Positions 6,458 through 14,717 of a stretch of 28,129 bases of DNA are shown here, piece after piece (the stretch's first letter is position 1; each line of letters opens with the position of its first letter). The notes under the pieces were generated by a model that had not been told where the DNA came from, searched no databases, and saw nothing but the letters and a program-made list of their open reading frames with translations. The stretch is taken from NCBI RefSeq assembly GCF_937926365.1, contig NZ_CALAOH010000224.1, positions 1 to 28,129 on the forward strand, written 5' to 3'. The position numbers were made by a program, and so were the translations under genes. The stretch is from an uncultured Azohydromonas sp. Its GTDB lineage: Bacteria > Pseudomonadota > Gammaproteobacteria > Burkholderiales > Burkholderiaceae_C.

Positions 6458-8350
6458 TCAAGCCCCCTGCACCACCAGCCGCGGCACCGCCGCCAGCAGG
6501 CTCTTGGTGTACTCGTGCCGCGGGTCCTGCAGCACCTGCTCGGCCGGGCCAAGTTCCACGATGCGGCCGGCCTGCATCACCGCCACCTCGTGCGCCAGGT
6601 AGCCCACCACGCCGATGTTGTGCGTGATGAACAGATAGGCCAGGCCGAGCCGCTGCTGCAGCTCGCGCAGCAGGTTCAGGATCTGAGCCTGCACCGACAC
6701 GTCCAGCGCCGAGGTCGGCTCATCGCACACCAGCAGCCGGGGCTGCACCGCCAGCGCGCGGGCGATCGCGATGCGCTGCCGCTGCCCGCCCGAGAACTCG
6801 TGCGGCCAGCGCCGCAACGCATCGGCGGGCAGGCCCACCTGGCGTGCCAGCGCCTCCACGCGCGCCATCCGCTCCTCGGCGCCGAGCTGCGGCAGCAGCG
6901 CCCTTAAACCCTCCTCCAGCAGCTCGGCCACGCGCAGCCGCGGGTTGAGCGAGCCGAACGGGTCCTGGAACACGATCTGCGCCTGCGCGCGCGCGGCGCG
7001 CAACTCGTCACCCTGCAGGGCGAACAGGTCGCGCCCGTCCAGCAGCGCCTGCCCCGTCACCCGCGCCTGGCGCCGCAGCAGCTGCACGATCGCCTTGCCC
7101 GTGGTGGTCTTGCCGCTGCCGCTCTCGCCCACCAGCGCCAGCGTGCGGCCGGCGCGCATGTCGAAGCTCACATCGCGCAGCGCCTCCACATGCCCCACCA
7201 CGCGGCGGAACAGGCCCTTGCGCACCGGGAAGCCCACCGACAGGTTCTTCACCTGCAGCAGCAGCGGCGCCGCTTCGGTTGAGCCCGCATCCTCTCGCGC
7301 CAACGTGTCCACCGTTGGCTGCAGCGCCTCGGCCGTTTCGCGCGGCGACGGCGGCACCGCGCCGGGCGCGTACAACACGCAGCGCACCTGCCGGCCCGCA
7401 TCGGGCCGGTACAGCGGCACCGGGCCGTTGCACACCGGCATGGCGTGCGGGCAGCGCAATTTGAAACGGCAGCCGCTCAGCCGCTCCGACAGCCCCGGCA
7501 CGCTGCCCGCGATGGCCGCCAGCGCTTCGTCGCGCCGCCGCGCATCGGGCAGCGCGCGCAGCAGCGCCTGCGCATACGGGTGCGCCGGCGCGCGGAAGAA
7601 GGCATCCGCCGGCGCCAGCTCCACCAGCTGCCCGGCGTACATCAGCGCCACCTGCTGTGCGAAGCCCGAGACCAGCGCCAGATCGTGCGTGATCAACAAA
7701 AGCCCCAGGCCGTGCTCGCGCTGCAGCTCGCGCAGCAGCGCCATCACCTGCGCCTGCACGGTCACGTCCAGCGCCGTGGTGGGCTCGTCGGCCAGCAGGT
7801 AGTCCGGCTCGGTGGCCAGCACCATGGCGATCATCACGCGCTGCTTCTGCCCGCCGCTGAGCGCGAACGGGTAGCTTTCGAAAGCGCGCTCCGGCAGCCC
7901 CACGCGCCGCAGCCACTGCCGCGCCCGCTCGCGCGCCGCGTTGCCGCGCAGCGGCAGGTGGCGCTCGATGGCCTCGACGAGCTGATCGCCCACCGTCATC
8001 ACCGGGTCCAGGCTGGTGGCGGGCTCCTGGAAGATCATGCCGATGCGCTTGCCCCGCAACGGGCGCATGCCGGACTCGGGCAGCGCCAGCAGGTCCTGCC
8101 CATCCAGCTTCACCTGCCCGCCGACGATGCGCCCGGCCTCGGGCAGCAGCCGCATCAGCGCCAGCGCGGTGATGCTCTTGCCGCAGCCGCTTTCTCCCAC
8201 CAGCGCCACGGTCTGGCCCTGCGCCAGCGAGAGCGTGAGCGCGTCCACCACGGCCAGGCTGCCGGACTCGGTGTCGATGCGGACGTCGAGGGCGTGGGCT
8301 TCGAGGTGGCTGGAGGGGGCGGAGGAGCGGGTGGGCGGGACGGTGTTCAT
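6458..8350 (-). CDS. yejF: Peptide ABC transporter, fused double ATP-binding protein (YejF type)
   Basis: Cytoplasmic ATPase with both nucleotide-binding domains in one 630-residue chain, driving a peptide importer. Domain 1: Walker A GESGCGKS (52-59), signature LSGGQ (164-168), Walker B LLADEP (185-190). Domain 2: Walker A GESGSGKT (408-415), signature FSGGQ (519-523), Walker B LLVCDE (539-544). Between them an oligopeptide-type C-terminal segment carries four cysteines (Cys294, 300, 307, 324); in some peptide-transporter ATPases such a cluster binds an iron-sulfur centre. It is the last gene of the yejABEF-like set but is separated from the yejE homolog by 261 bases that contain a repeat pair. 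Its length and domain order match E. coli YejF. The exact substrate is unknown. Confidence 0.92.
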   Translation of the reverse strand: MNTVPPTRSSAPSSHLEAHALDVRIDTESGSLAVVDALTLSLAQGQTVALVGESGCGKSITALALMRLLPEAGRIVGGQVKLDGQDLLALPESGMRPLRGKRIGMIFQEPATSLDPVMTVGDQLVEAIERHLPLRGNAARERARQWLRRVGLPERAFESYPFALSGGQKQRVMIAMVLATEPDYLLADEPTTALDVTVQAQVMALLRELQREHGLGLLLITHDLALVSGFAQQVALMYAGQLVELAPADAFFRAPAHPYAQALLRALPDARRRDEALAAIAGSVPGLSERLSGCRFKLRCPHAMPVCNGPVPLYRPDAGRQVRCVLYAPGAVPPSPRETAEALQPTVDTLAREDAGSTEAAPLLLQVKNLSVGFPVRKGLFRRVVGHVEALRDVSFDMRAGRTLALVGESGSGKTTTGKAIVQLLRRQARVTGQALLDGRDLFALQGDELRAARAQAQIVFQDPFGSLNPRLRVAELLEEGLRALLPQLGAEERMARVEALARQVGLPADALRRWPHEFSGGQRQRIAIARALAVQPRLLVCDEPTSALDVSVQAQILNLLRELQQRLGLAYLFITHNIGVVGYLAHEVAVMQAGRIVELGPAEQVLQDPRHEYTKSLLAAVPRLVVQGA

Positions 8351-8399
8351 GGCTGATACCCGTTGTTGGCCGTCAGCTGGCCCAGCCCGCTCCCTACTT

Positions 8400-8525
8400 C
8401 GTCATTCCCGCGCAGGCGGGAATCCACGAATACCGAGGTGCGGCCTGGGAACATCCCCGCGCTGCAATGCCTCTCCAAGGCGAAGACCGCGGCACTCGTG
8501 GATGCCCGCCTTCGCGGGCATGGCG
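8400..8525. repeat. Family A palindromic repeat pair
   Basis: Left unit at 8400-8428 (CGTCATTCCCGCG...GGAATCCACG) and inverted unit at 8497-8525 (CGTGGATGCCCGCC...GGGCATGGCG), with 68 bases between. Each unit is itself a hairpin. The pair fills most of the 261-base gap between two genes of one transporter operon. No gene was seen in the gap. Confidence 0.85.
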
Positions 8526-8611
8526 GTGTGGAGGGCGTGGCATTCGAGCTGACGGCCTGCAGCAGGCCGCTGTGTGTTCCCAGAACCGCCATGCGCTCGC
8601 TTACCACCCCC

Positions 8612-10030
8612 TCACCCCTTCCTCACCCTCAACGCCCGCGCCCGCGGGTCGAAGGCATCCCTGACCCCATCCGCCAGCAGGTTCGCCGACAGCACCAGCG
8701 CCAGCATGAAGACGAAGGCGCTGGTGAAGCTCCACCACACCAGCGGATCGCGGCTCATCTCGCTGCGGGCCAGGTTGATCATCCCGCCGAAGCTGTTGAG
8801 CGACGGGTCCACGCCCACGCCCACGTAGCTCAGCACCGCCTCGTACAGCACCAGCGCCGAGAAATCGAGCACCGTCGTGATCAGCACCAGGTGCAGCGTG
8901 TTGGGCAGGATGTGCCGCAGCATGATCCGCCCCACCGGCAGCCCGAAGGCCGTGGCCGCCTGCACGTACTCCATCTCGCGCAGCTTCAGGGTCTCCGCGC
9001 GCAGCAGCCGGCACAGGGTCGCCCAGCCGGTCAGGCCCAGGATCAGGCACAGCAGGAACAGCCGCAGGTCGCTGCGCTCGGCACCGGTGGCGAACAGTTC
9101 CGGATGCTGGTCGATGAACACCTGCACCATCAGCACGCAAGCGGCGATCAGCAGCACGTTGGGCACCGCCGAAAGCACCGTGTAGACGTACTGGATCACC
9201 GCGTCCGCCCAGCCGCGCAGGTAGCCCGCCACGATGCCCAGCACCAGCGCCAGCGGCAGCGTGGCGATGGTGGCCAGGCTGCCGATGACGAAGGCCGTGC
9301 GCACGCTCTTGAGCGCCTGCACCAGCACGTCGTTGCCGGTGCGGTCCGTGCCCAGCACGTGGTAATGACTCATCAGCGCGGCCACCACCCCGGCCAGCAG
9401 GCACAGCGCCGTGGCGCACAGCAGCGCGGCGCGCAGCGGCACGCGGGTGCGGTCGCGCACCACGTCCTCCAGCGCCCAGCGCCACGGGATGCCCTTGCGC
9501 CGCGCACGCCACCCCGCCGTCAGCGCGAACAGGCCCGCCGCCACGATCAAACCGCCCGCGGCGCCGGCCAGCGCGCGACGGGCGATGTCGCCGGCGCGGT
9601 CGCGCTGCGGGTCCGCCAGGTGCGCGCCGCCGTGCTGCAGGCGCGGGAAGGTGCGCACCACCGTGCCGCCCTGCTCCACGCTCTGGCGGTTGAAAGCCAC
9701 CGCCGCCAGCGGCGCGGAGTAGCTGGACTCGCGCATGGCGATGGGCCGCGCCAGCAGTTCATCGAGCAGGCTCTCGGTGCGCGTGGCATGGAAAACCTCG
9801 CCGCTGGCCGTGGGCGGCAGCGCGCGGCGGAAGTGGATGCTGTCCAGCAGCGCCACGACGGCGAACACGGCGAAGACGATCAGCGCGCACAGCGCCGGCG
9901 CGTCGTGCATCAGGCGGCGCCAGGGCGCGCGCAGGGGAGGCAGCCGCCGCAGCCGCCAGCCGTAGAAGGCCAGCGCGGCCAGCAGCAGCCACAGCACGGC
10001 GTCGGTCCACAGCAGCACGAGCTTCGGCAC
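8612..10030 (-). CDS. yejE: Peptide ABC transporter permease (YejE type, enlarged)
   Basis: Inner-membrane permease of the DppC/YejE class, 472 residues, against about 340 for E. coli YejE. The C-terminal half has the binding-protein-dependent permease fold, with HVLGTDRTGNDVLVQ near residues 228-242 and the coupling-helix block EYVQAATAFGLPVGRIMLRHILPN (EAA motif) near 367-390. The N-terminus has a first membrane segment (about 8-25), a second (about 45-65), a long, probably periplasmic stretch and a third segment near 160-180 before the core. The extra length is therefore an enlarged N-terminal region. The start is 4 bases after the stop of the partner permease, so the two are co-translated. 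Confidence 0.9.
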   Translation of the reverse strand: MPKLVLLWTDAVLWLLLAALAFYGWRLRRLPPLRAPWRRLMHDAPALCALIVFAVFAVVALLDSIHFRRALPPTASGEVFHATRTESLLDELLARPIAMRESSYSAPLAAVAFNRQSVEQGGTVVRTFPRLQHGGAHLADPQRDRAGDIARRALAGAAGGLIVAAGLFALTAGWRARRKGIPWRWALEDVVRDRTRVPLRAALLCATALCLLAGVVAALMSHYHVLGTDRTGNDVLVQALKSVRTAFVIGSLATIATLPLALVLGIVAGYLRGWADAVIQYVYTVLSAVPNVLLIAACVLMVQVFIDQHPELFATGAERSDLRLFLLCLILGLTGWATLCRLLRAETLKLREMEYVQAATAFGLPVGRIMLRHILPNTLHLVLITTVLDFSALVLYEAVLSYVGVGVDPSLNSFGGMINLARSEMSRDPLVWWSFTSAFVFMLALVLSANLLADGVRDAFDPRARALRVRKG

Positions 10031-10034
10031 GGCG

Positions 10035-11018
10035 CTACTCCAGCCGCACCCGGGGATCGACCCAGGTGTAGGCGATGTCGATCAAGAGAAACGCCGCGAC
10101 ATAGAGCAGCGAGCCCAGGAACACCATGGCGCGCACGACGGCGAAGTCCTGCGCCGAGATCGCGTCCACCACGTAGGCGCCCAGCCCCGGAATGCCGAAG
10201 AAGCTTTCGAACAACAGGCTGCCCAGGAACACGTAAGGCAGGTACGAGCCGGCGCTGGTGAGGATGGGAATCATCGCGTTGGGCAGCACGTGCCGCACCA
10301 GCACGGCGGGCTCGCTTAGACCCTTGGCGCGGGCGGTGCGCACGTGGTCCTTGCTGACCTCCTCCAGCAGCATGGCGCGGTAGAGCCGCGCCTCGCCGCC
10401 CAGGCGTGCCAGCAGGCTCAGGGCGACGGGCAGCACCAGGAATTTCACGGCGTCCAGCCCCGGCGCCCAGCCGGAGATCGGCACCAGTTTCAACACGCGC
10501 GAGAACAGCAGCTGGCCGACGATGATGTAGAAGAGGCTGCTGATGGACAGCATCAGCACGCACAGCACCACGCCCCAGAAGTCGACGCGCGAGTGACGAA
10601 AAAACACCAGCACCAGCGCGAAGCCCACCGAGGCGATGAGCTGCAGCACGAATATCGGCACCGCCAGCTGCAGGCTCACCAGCATGCGGGTGCGGATCTC
10701 CTGGCCGATGTCCACCGCGTTCTGCGAGTCCGAGCGGCCGAAGTCCAGCCACAGCAGCGACACCGAGCGCTGCCAGAACACGGTGCGGGTGAGTTTTTCA
10801 GCGCCTTCGGCCTGCTCGTTCCACATCAGCGGCTGGTCGTAGCCGCGCACGGCCTTCCAGGTCTCGATCTGCTCGGGGCTGACGCGGCGCCCGCCGATGT
10901 TCAGCCGCGCCATGTCGTCCGGCGTGTTGAGCGTGAAGAAGAGCAGGAAGGTCATCAGGTTGACGCCCACCAGCACCAGCACCGCGTAGAGCGCGCGACG
11001 CAGGATGGCGCTGGTCAT
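10035..11018 (-). CDS. yejB: Peptide ABC transporter permease (YejB type)
   Basis: First inner-membrane permease, 327 residues. The MTSAILRRALYAVLVLVGVN start gives the N-terminal membrane helix of the DppB/YejB class, followed by a sizeable periplasmic segment and five further membrane segments. The EAA-type coupling block VRTARAKGLSEPAVLVRHVLPN is present near residues 220-241, and the chain ends in the family-typical DPRVRLE. The ATG at 11018 overlaps the stop of the upstream binding-protein gene by 4 bases (ATGA), which fixes the start. A longer open frame to 11171 is just the antiphase of that gene. It forms the channel with the YejE-type partner encoded next. Confidence 0.92.
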   Translation of the reverse strand: MTSAILRRALYAVLVLVGVNLMTFLLFFTLNTPDDMARLNIGGRRVSPEQIETWKAVRGYDQPLMWNEQAEGAEKLTRTVFWQRSVSLLWLDFGRSDSQNAVDIGQEIRTRMLVSLQLAVPIFVLQLIASVGFALVLVFFRHSRVDFWGVVLCVLMLSISSLFYIIVGQLLFSRVLKLVPISGWAPGLDAVKFLVLPVALSLLARLGGEARLYRAMLLEEVSKDHVRTARAKGLSEPAVLVRHVLPNAMIPILTSAGSYLPYVFLGSLLFESFFGIPGLGAYVVDAISAQDFAVVRAMVFLGSLLYVAAFLLIDIAYTWVDPRVRLE

Positions 11019-13264
11019 ACGGTGCCCTCCCCGGCCACCGGCCGCGCCGGCAACTCGGCGCTGCGGCCCGAGGCCGACTCCTTCGCGCGCCAGTGCGTGC
11101 GCAGCCGCCACGCCAGCGCCAGCAGCGCCAGCGGCAACAGCAGCAGCGGCCACCACACCGGACGGTTCCACGCCGCCCAGCGCTCGGCGCGCATGGCGGT
11201 ATCGAGCCGGTAGTACTTGGCCATGTCGCGCACCAGCAGGCTGGGCTTGCCGTTGTGCACCCAGGGCTGGAACGCGGCGGCGGCGTAGGGGAACACGCCC
11301 CAGGCCCAGGGCGCGTCCTCGCGCACGATGTCCACCATCTTGTCGATCACGGCCTGGCGCTCGGGACCGTCGTCCAGCGACTGCATGCGCTTGTAGAGCC
11401 GGTCGTACTCCGGGTTCTCGTAGTTGGCGGCGTTCTCGCCGTCATGGCCCGCCTTGGCATTGGGGCCGTAGAGCAGAAACAGAAAATTCTCGGGGTCCGG
11501 GTAATCGGCCAGCCAGCCCCAGCTGAAGATCTGGGCACGGCCGTTGCGCATCTTTTCCTGGAACTGGTTGTAGTCCGTGGCGCGGATTTCGAGCTGGATG
11601 CCGAGCTTGCCGAACTGGCGCGTGAGCCAGTCCAGCTCGGCACGGATCTCCGGCGTGGGCACGCGCTGGAAGTCGTAGTACAGCACCAGCGGCCGGCCGG
11701 TCTTCGCGTCGCGCCCGTCGGGGTAGCCGGCCTCGGCCAGCAGCTTTTTGGCCTCCTCGATGGGGCGGCGCAGCACCTTGCCGTCCACCACCTTGTGCGT
11801 CACCGGGTTGTGGCCCTCCACCGTGCCGTGGCGCGAGCCGAACAGGCCAGCGGGCAGCGGACCGTGCGCGGCCTCGCCGGCCTTGTTGACGAAGATGCGC
11901 CCGTAACCTTCCTCGTAGTCGATGGCGATGGAGATGGCCTGGCGCAGCTTGCGGTTCCTGGCCTGCTGCTGCGGCGTGTCGCCGCGGCCGATGACGGGGT
12001 CGCGCCAGTTGAAGCCCAGGTAATTGATGCTGATGTCCACCGACTTCGGAAAGATGAAGCCGCGCTGCTCGTAGAGCCGGCGGGTATCGGCGGAGTCCTG
12101 CATGTCGCTGAGGAACTCGATGCCCCACTCCGGGCGCTCGATCTCCGGCACGTCCAGGTAGCCCTGGATGAACTTCGCCTTGTGCGGCAGTTTCTCCCGC
12201 TCGTTGGTGGAGACGATGCGGTCGATGAAGGGCATGGTCTTGCCGCAGTCGTCCAGCAGCCCGGCCTCCTTGTCGCCGGGCATGCCCTCGCAGGGATAGG
12301 GCTCGCCGCGGAAATTGGGGTTGCGCTGCAGCACGTGGCGGCGGTCGGTGATGCGCTCCACCAGCATGTACGGCCCCGTGCCCACCGGCCAGGCCGACAG
12401 GCTCAGCCCCGCGCTGACCATGCCGGGCTGGGCATAGAAGGCATCGGCCTCCCAGGGCACCGGCGCCATGAAGGTCATGGCCATCCAGTATTTCCATTGC
12501 GGGTACTTCCCCCGCAGCGTGATGCGCAGCAGGTGTTTTTCAGGCGCCTGCGCGCCTTCCAGCGGCCAGCGGCGCAGGTCCAGGAAGGGTTTGTCCAGGG
12601 CCGAGGGCGGGAGGTCGCGGCGCAGCTTGGCGTCCTCGGCGCGCAGCAGCGCGTTGAATTCCTTCAAGCCCAGCACGTGCTCGGAGAACACGCCGAACAC
12701 CGAGGCTTCCACGCGCGGGCTGGCGTGGCGCTTGAGGGCGTAGACGAAATCCTCGGCCGTGAGCTCGCGCGTGCCCTGGTGCTCGAAGTCCAGCGGGCTG
12801 CGCCGGCCGGCCAGCTCGCCGGGCTTGAGCGCGTGGTAACGGTGGGCGCCCTGCTCGTCGCGGGCGAAGGCCGGGTGCGGCGCGAACAGGATGCCGGGGC
12901 GGATGCGGATGTCGTAGACGCTGAAGGCGATGCGGGCCGGGTCGGCGTCATGCGGCAGCGGATGGCGCTGCGCGTCCAGGTACTGCGGCTCGGCGATGGC
13001 CTCGGCCGCCTTGGGCACCAGCGCGTAGGGCCGCTTGAGGTAGTGGTAGCCGTAGAGCGGCTCGTAGGTCTGGTAGGTGTAGGGCGTCTCGTTGTTGCTG
13101 TAGGAGACGGTGGGGTCCAGCGAGCGTGGGCTGCGCTCCTGGAAGGCGTTGAGCAGCGTGTTGCTCTGGGCGGTGCCGCGCGGGTACGGGCTGTTGTCGC
13201 AGGCGGCCAGCGGGAGGAGCAGCGCCAGTAGCAGCAGACACCGCAGTCCTTCAAGCACCTTCAT
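11015..13264 (-). CDS. Peptide ABC transporter substrate-binding lipoprotein (YejA-like) with C-terminal membrane segment
   Basis: Periplasmic solute-binding protein of the SBP family 5 (DppA/OppA/YejA) class, 749 residues against about 600 for YejA. The N-terminus is a lipoprotein signal: MKVLEG, a Leu-rich core and lipobox LAAC with Cys22. The body has family 5 features such as EPLYGYHYLKRPYALVPKAA (about 60-80), LTAEDFVYALKRH and the late YADYPDPENFLFLLYG-type block. Near the C-terminus (about residues 702-721) a hydrophobic stretch, PVWWPLLLLPLALLALAW, is followed by a basic RLRTHWRAK, which looks like a membrane anchor. The start at 13264 was chosen for the signal peptide; the frame extends to 13456 only through repeat DNA. 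It is the first gene of the yejABEF-like operon. Whether the substrate is microcin-like peptides or other oligopeptides cannot be told. Confidence 0.9.
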   Translation of the reverse strand: MKVLEGLRCLLLLALLLPLAACDNSPYPRGTAQSNTLLNAFQERSPRSLDPTVSYSNNETPYTYQTYEPLYGYHYLKRPYALVPKAAEAIAEPQYLDAQRHPLPHDADPARIAFSVYDIRIRPGILFAPHPAFARDEQGAHRYHALKPGELAGRRSPLDFEHQGTRELTAEDFVYALKRHASPRVEASVFGVFSEHVLGLKEFNALLRAEDAKLRRDLPPSALDKPFLDLRRWPLEGAQAPEKHLLRITLRGKYPQWKYWMAMTFMAPVPWEADAFYAQPGMVSAGLSLSAWPVGTGPYMLVERITDRRHVLQRNPNFRGEPYPCEGMPGDKEAGLLDDCGKTMPFIDRIVSTNEREKLPHKAKFIQGYLDVPEIERPEWGIEFLSDMQDSADTRRLYEQRGFIFPKSVDISINYLGFNWRDPVIGRGDTPQQQARNRKLRQAISIAIDYEEGYGRIFVNKAGEAAHGPLPAGLFGSRHGTVEGHNPVTHKVVDGKVLRRPIEEAKKLLAEAGYPDGRDAKTGRPLVLYYDFQRVPTPEIRAELDWLTRQFGKLGIQLEIRATDYNQFQEKMRNGRAQIFSWGWLADYPDPENFLFLLYGPNAKAGHDGENAANYENPEYDRLYKRMQSLDDGPERQAVIDKMVDIVREDAPWAWGVFPYAAAAFQPWVHNGKPSLLVRDMAKYYRLDTAMRAERWAAWNRPVWWPLLLLPLALLALAWRLRTHWRAKESASGRSAELPARPVAGEGTV

Positions 13265-13293
13265 TCCGACTCTCGAAGACCACTGAAAAACCT

Positions 13294-13375
13294 CGTCATG
13301 CCCGCGAAGGCGGGCATCCACGCCGGCCGGGATGCCGCCCGGTATTCGTGGACACCCGCCTTCGCGGGTGTGACG
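13294..13375. repeat. Family A palindromic repeat pair
   Basis: Left unit 13294-13322 (CGTCATGCCCGCGAAGGCGG...ATCCACG) and inverted unit 13347-13375 (CGTGGACACCCGCC...GGTGTGACG), with a 24-base spacer. The pair lies between the binding-protein start and the LD-carboxypeptidase stop, so it is upstream of the transporter operon. Confidence 0.87.
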
Positions 13376-13471
13376 GAGTTGTTCAAGTCGCAAGCAGGAA
13401 ATGGAATCGACGCCATTGGCTCCTCCGCTGTTCGGTGGCCAACACCCCCGCCTCAACCCGTGCCGCGGGGC

Positions 13472-14443
13472 CTAGTGCGGGTGATCGCAGCCACCGTCGT
13501 GATCGTGGTGGTCGTGATGGTGAGCGTCATGGGCGTGCGTGTGCTCCCAGCCGATGAACACGTCGCGCCGGTCCACGACGAGGGTGACCTTGCGGCCCAC
13601 GGGCAGGCAGAGCTTGGTCGGGACGTGGCCGAAGGGCAGCCCGGTGAGGATGGGCGTGGCGCAGACCGAGCGCAGCATTTCCACCATCTGCTTGAGGCCG
13701 TAGCCGCGGTCGAGCGGCGACATCTTCCAGTCGCTGAAGTGGCCCAGGAGCACCGCCTTCTGCTGCTGCAGCACCCCGGCCTGCTGCAGCTGCAGCAGCA
13801 TCCGCTCGACGCGGTAGGGATGCTCGTTGACGTCTTCCAGGAACAGGATGCCGCCGCGCACCTTGGGCCAATGCGGCGTGCCCAGCATCGATCCCAGCAC
13901 GGTGAGGTTGCCGCCCCAGAGCACGCCCTTGGCTTCCAGGCCGTCGAAGCCGGCCTCGGTGCGGAAGCCCACGGCCTCCAGCTCGCCGTTCATGGCTTCG
14001 CAGAACACGGCGGGGGTGATCTCGTCGAGGCCGCCGGCGGCGTCGTCCTTGCCGAAGTCGTCGAGGGCCAGCGGCCCGGCCCAGCTCTCGGCCTTGGTGT
14101 GGGCCAGCAGGCCAAGCTGCAGCGCGGTGACGTCGCTGTAGCCGACCCATCGGGTGCCCTGCTCCACGCTGCGGGCCATCAGCTTCCAGTCGATGCGGTC
14201 CAGCAGCCGCGTGAGGCCGTAGCCGCCGCGCGTGGCCAGGGCGATGGAGGGCGCAGCCTCGGCGATGCGGTGCAGCGCCGCGAGCCGGGTGTCGTCGTCG
14301 CCCGCGAAGCGCTGGAAGCGCGCCAGCGCGGACTCGTCCACGCTGACCTCAAAGCCGAGGTTCGTGAGGCGCTTGACGGCCCGCCTGAGCGGCGTGGCCT
14401 TGGCAATCACGCCGGAGGGGGAAAACAAGGTGAGAGCACTCAT
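13472..14443 (-). CDS. ldcA: Muramoyltetrapeptide (LD-) carboxypeptidase with His-rich C-terminal tail
   Basis: S66-family serine peptidase that removes the terminal D-Ala from murein tetrapeptides during cytoplasmic wall recycling. It has 323 residues. The catalytic triad is visible: Ser103 in GYSDVT, Glu203 in LFLEDVNEHPYR, and His273 in GLPFGHVPTK. The last 23 residues are an extra metal-binding-looking tail with 11 His, 5 Asp and one Cys. The ATG at 14443 gives the family start MSALTLFSPSG; the open frame to 14632 is unconserved. No good ribosome site is seen. It lies upstream of the peptide-importer operon on the same strand, 207 bases away across a repeat pair, so a role in handling imported or recycled wall peptides is plausible but inferred. 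MccF-like immunity proteins share the fold. Confidence 0.92.
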   Translation of the reverse strand: MSALTLFSPSGVIAKATPLRRAVKRLTNLGFEVSVDESALARFQRFAGDDDTRLAALHRIAEAAPSIALATRGGYGLTRLLDRIDWKLMARSVEQGTRWVGYSDVTALQLGLLAHTKAESWAGPLALDDFGKDDAAGGLDEITPAVFCEAMNGELEAVGFRTEAGFDGLEAKGVLWGGNLTVLGSMLGTPHWPKVRGGILFLEDVNEHPYRVERMLLQLQQAGVLQQQKAVLLGHFSDWKMSPLDRGYGLKQMVEMLRSVCATPILTGLPFGHVPTKLCLPVGRKVTLVVDRRDVFIGWEHTHAHDAHHHDHHDHDGGCDHPH

Positions 14444-14717
14444 TGAAGGGGATCGTAGCCGAGCGGAACGGCTCTCCTGACTGCGGCATCGCACCTTGCA
14501 CGGCGCGAAAGCGCTGCTCCTGCCGGCGCGCCGCCCGGCGCCCGCCGACTGCGGCGTCAGCCTCCCCTCGCGCGCGAAGCGGGAGAGGCGGCCCCAAGCC
14601 CGCGAGCCGCTACGGCAGCGCCCAAACGACATGAAGCTGCATCCTCAATTCCCGCAGCCACCACGCTTGGCAAAATACCCAGACACCTGCCAGCCAAACT
14701 TCAAAAATTCAACACCA
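14444..14717. other. Intergenic region between ldcA and the low-GC island
   Basis: The gap starts GC-rich, with an imperfect palindrome-like remnant at 14561-14588 (CCTCCCCTCG...GCGGGAGAGG), and becomes AT-richer from about 14640. No convincing promoter or gene was found. An in-frame ATG at 14631 could extend the next gene by 29 residues. Confidence 0.35.

Noticed and set aside
8363..10261. 632-residue plus-strand open frame opposite the YejE-type permease
   Set aside because: Composition is extremely rich in Gln, His, Arg and Ala, it spans repeat DNA at its start, and it lies antisense to a clear permease gene.
11093..13231. 712-residue plus-strand open frame opposite the peptide-binding protein
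   Set aside because: It is a shadow of the real minus-strand gene in GC-rich DNA. Its translation is dominated by Arg, Ala, His, Gln and Val with no family signature.
13265..13456. N-terminal extension of the binding protein to an ATG at 13456
   Set aside because: The extra 64 residues are translated family A repeats, and a proper lipoprotein signal begins at the ATG at 13264.
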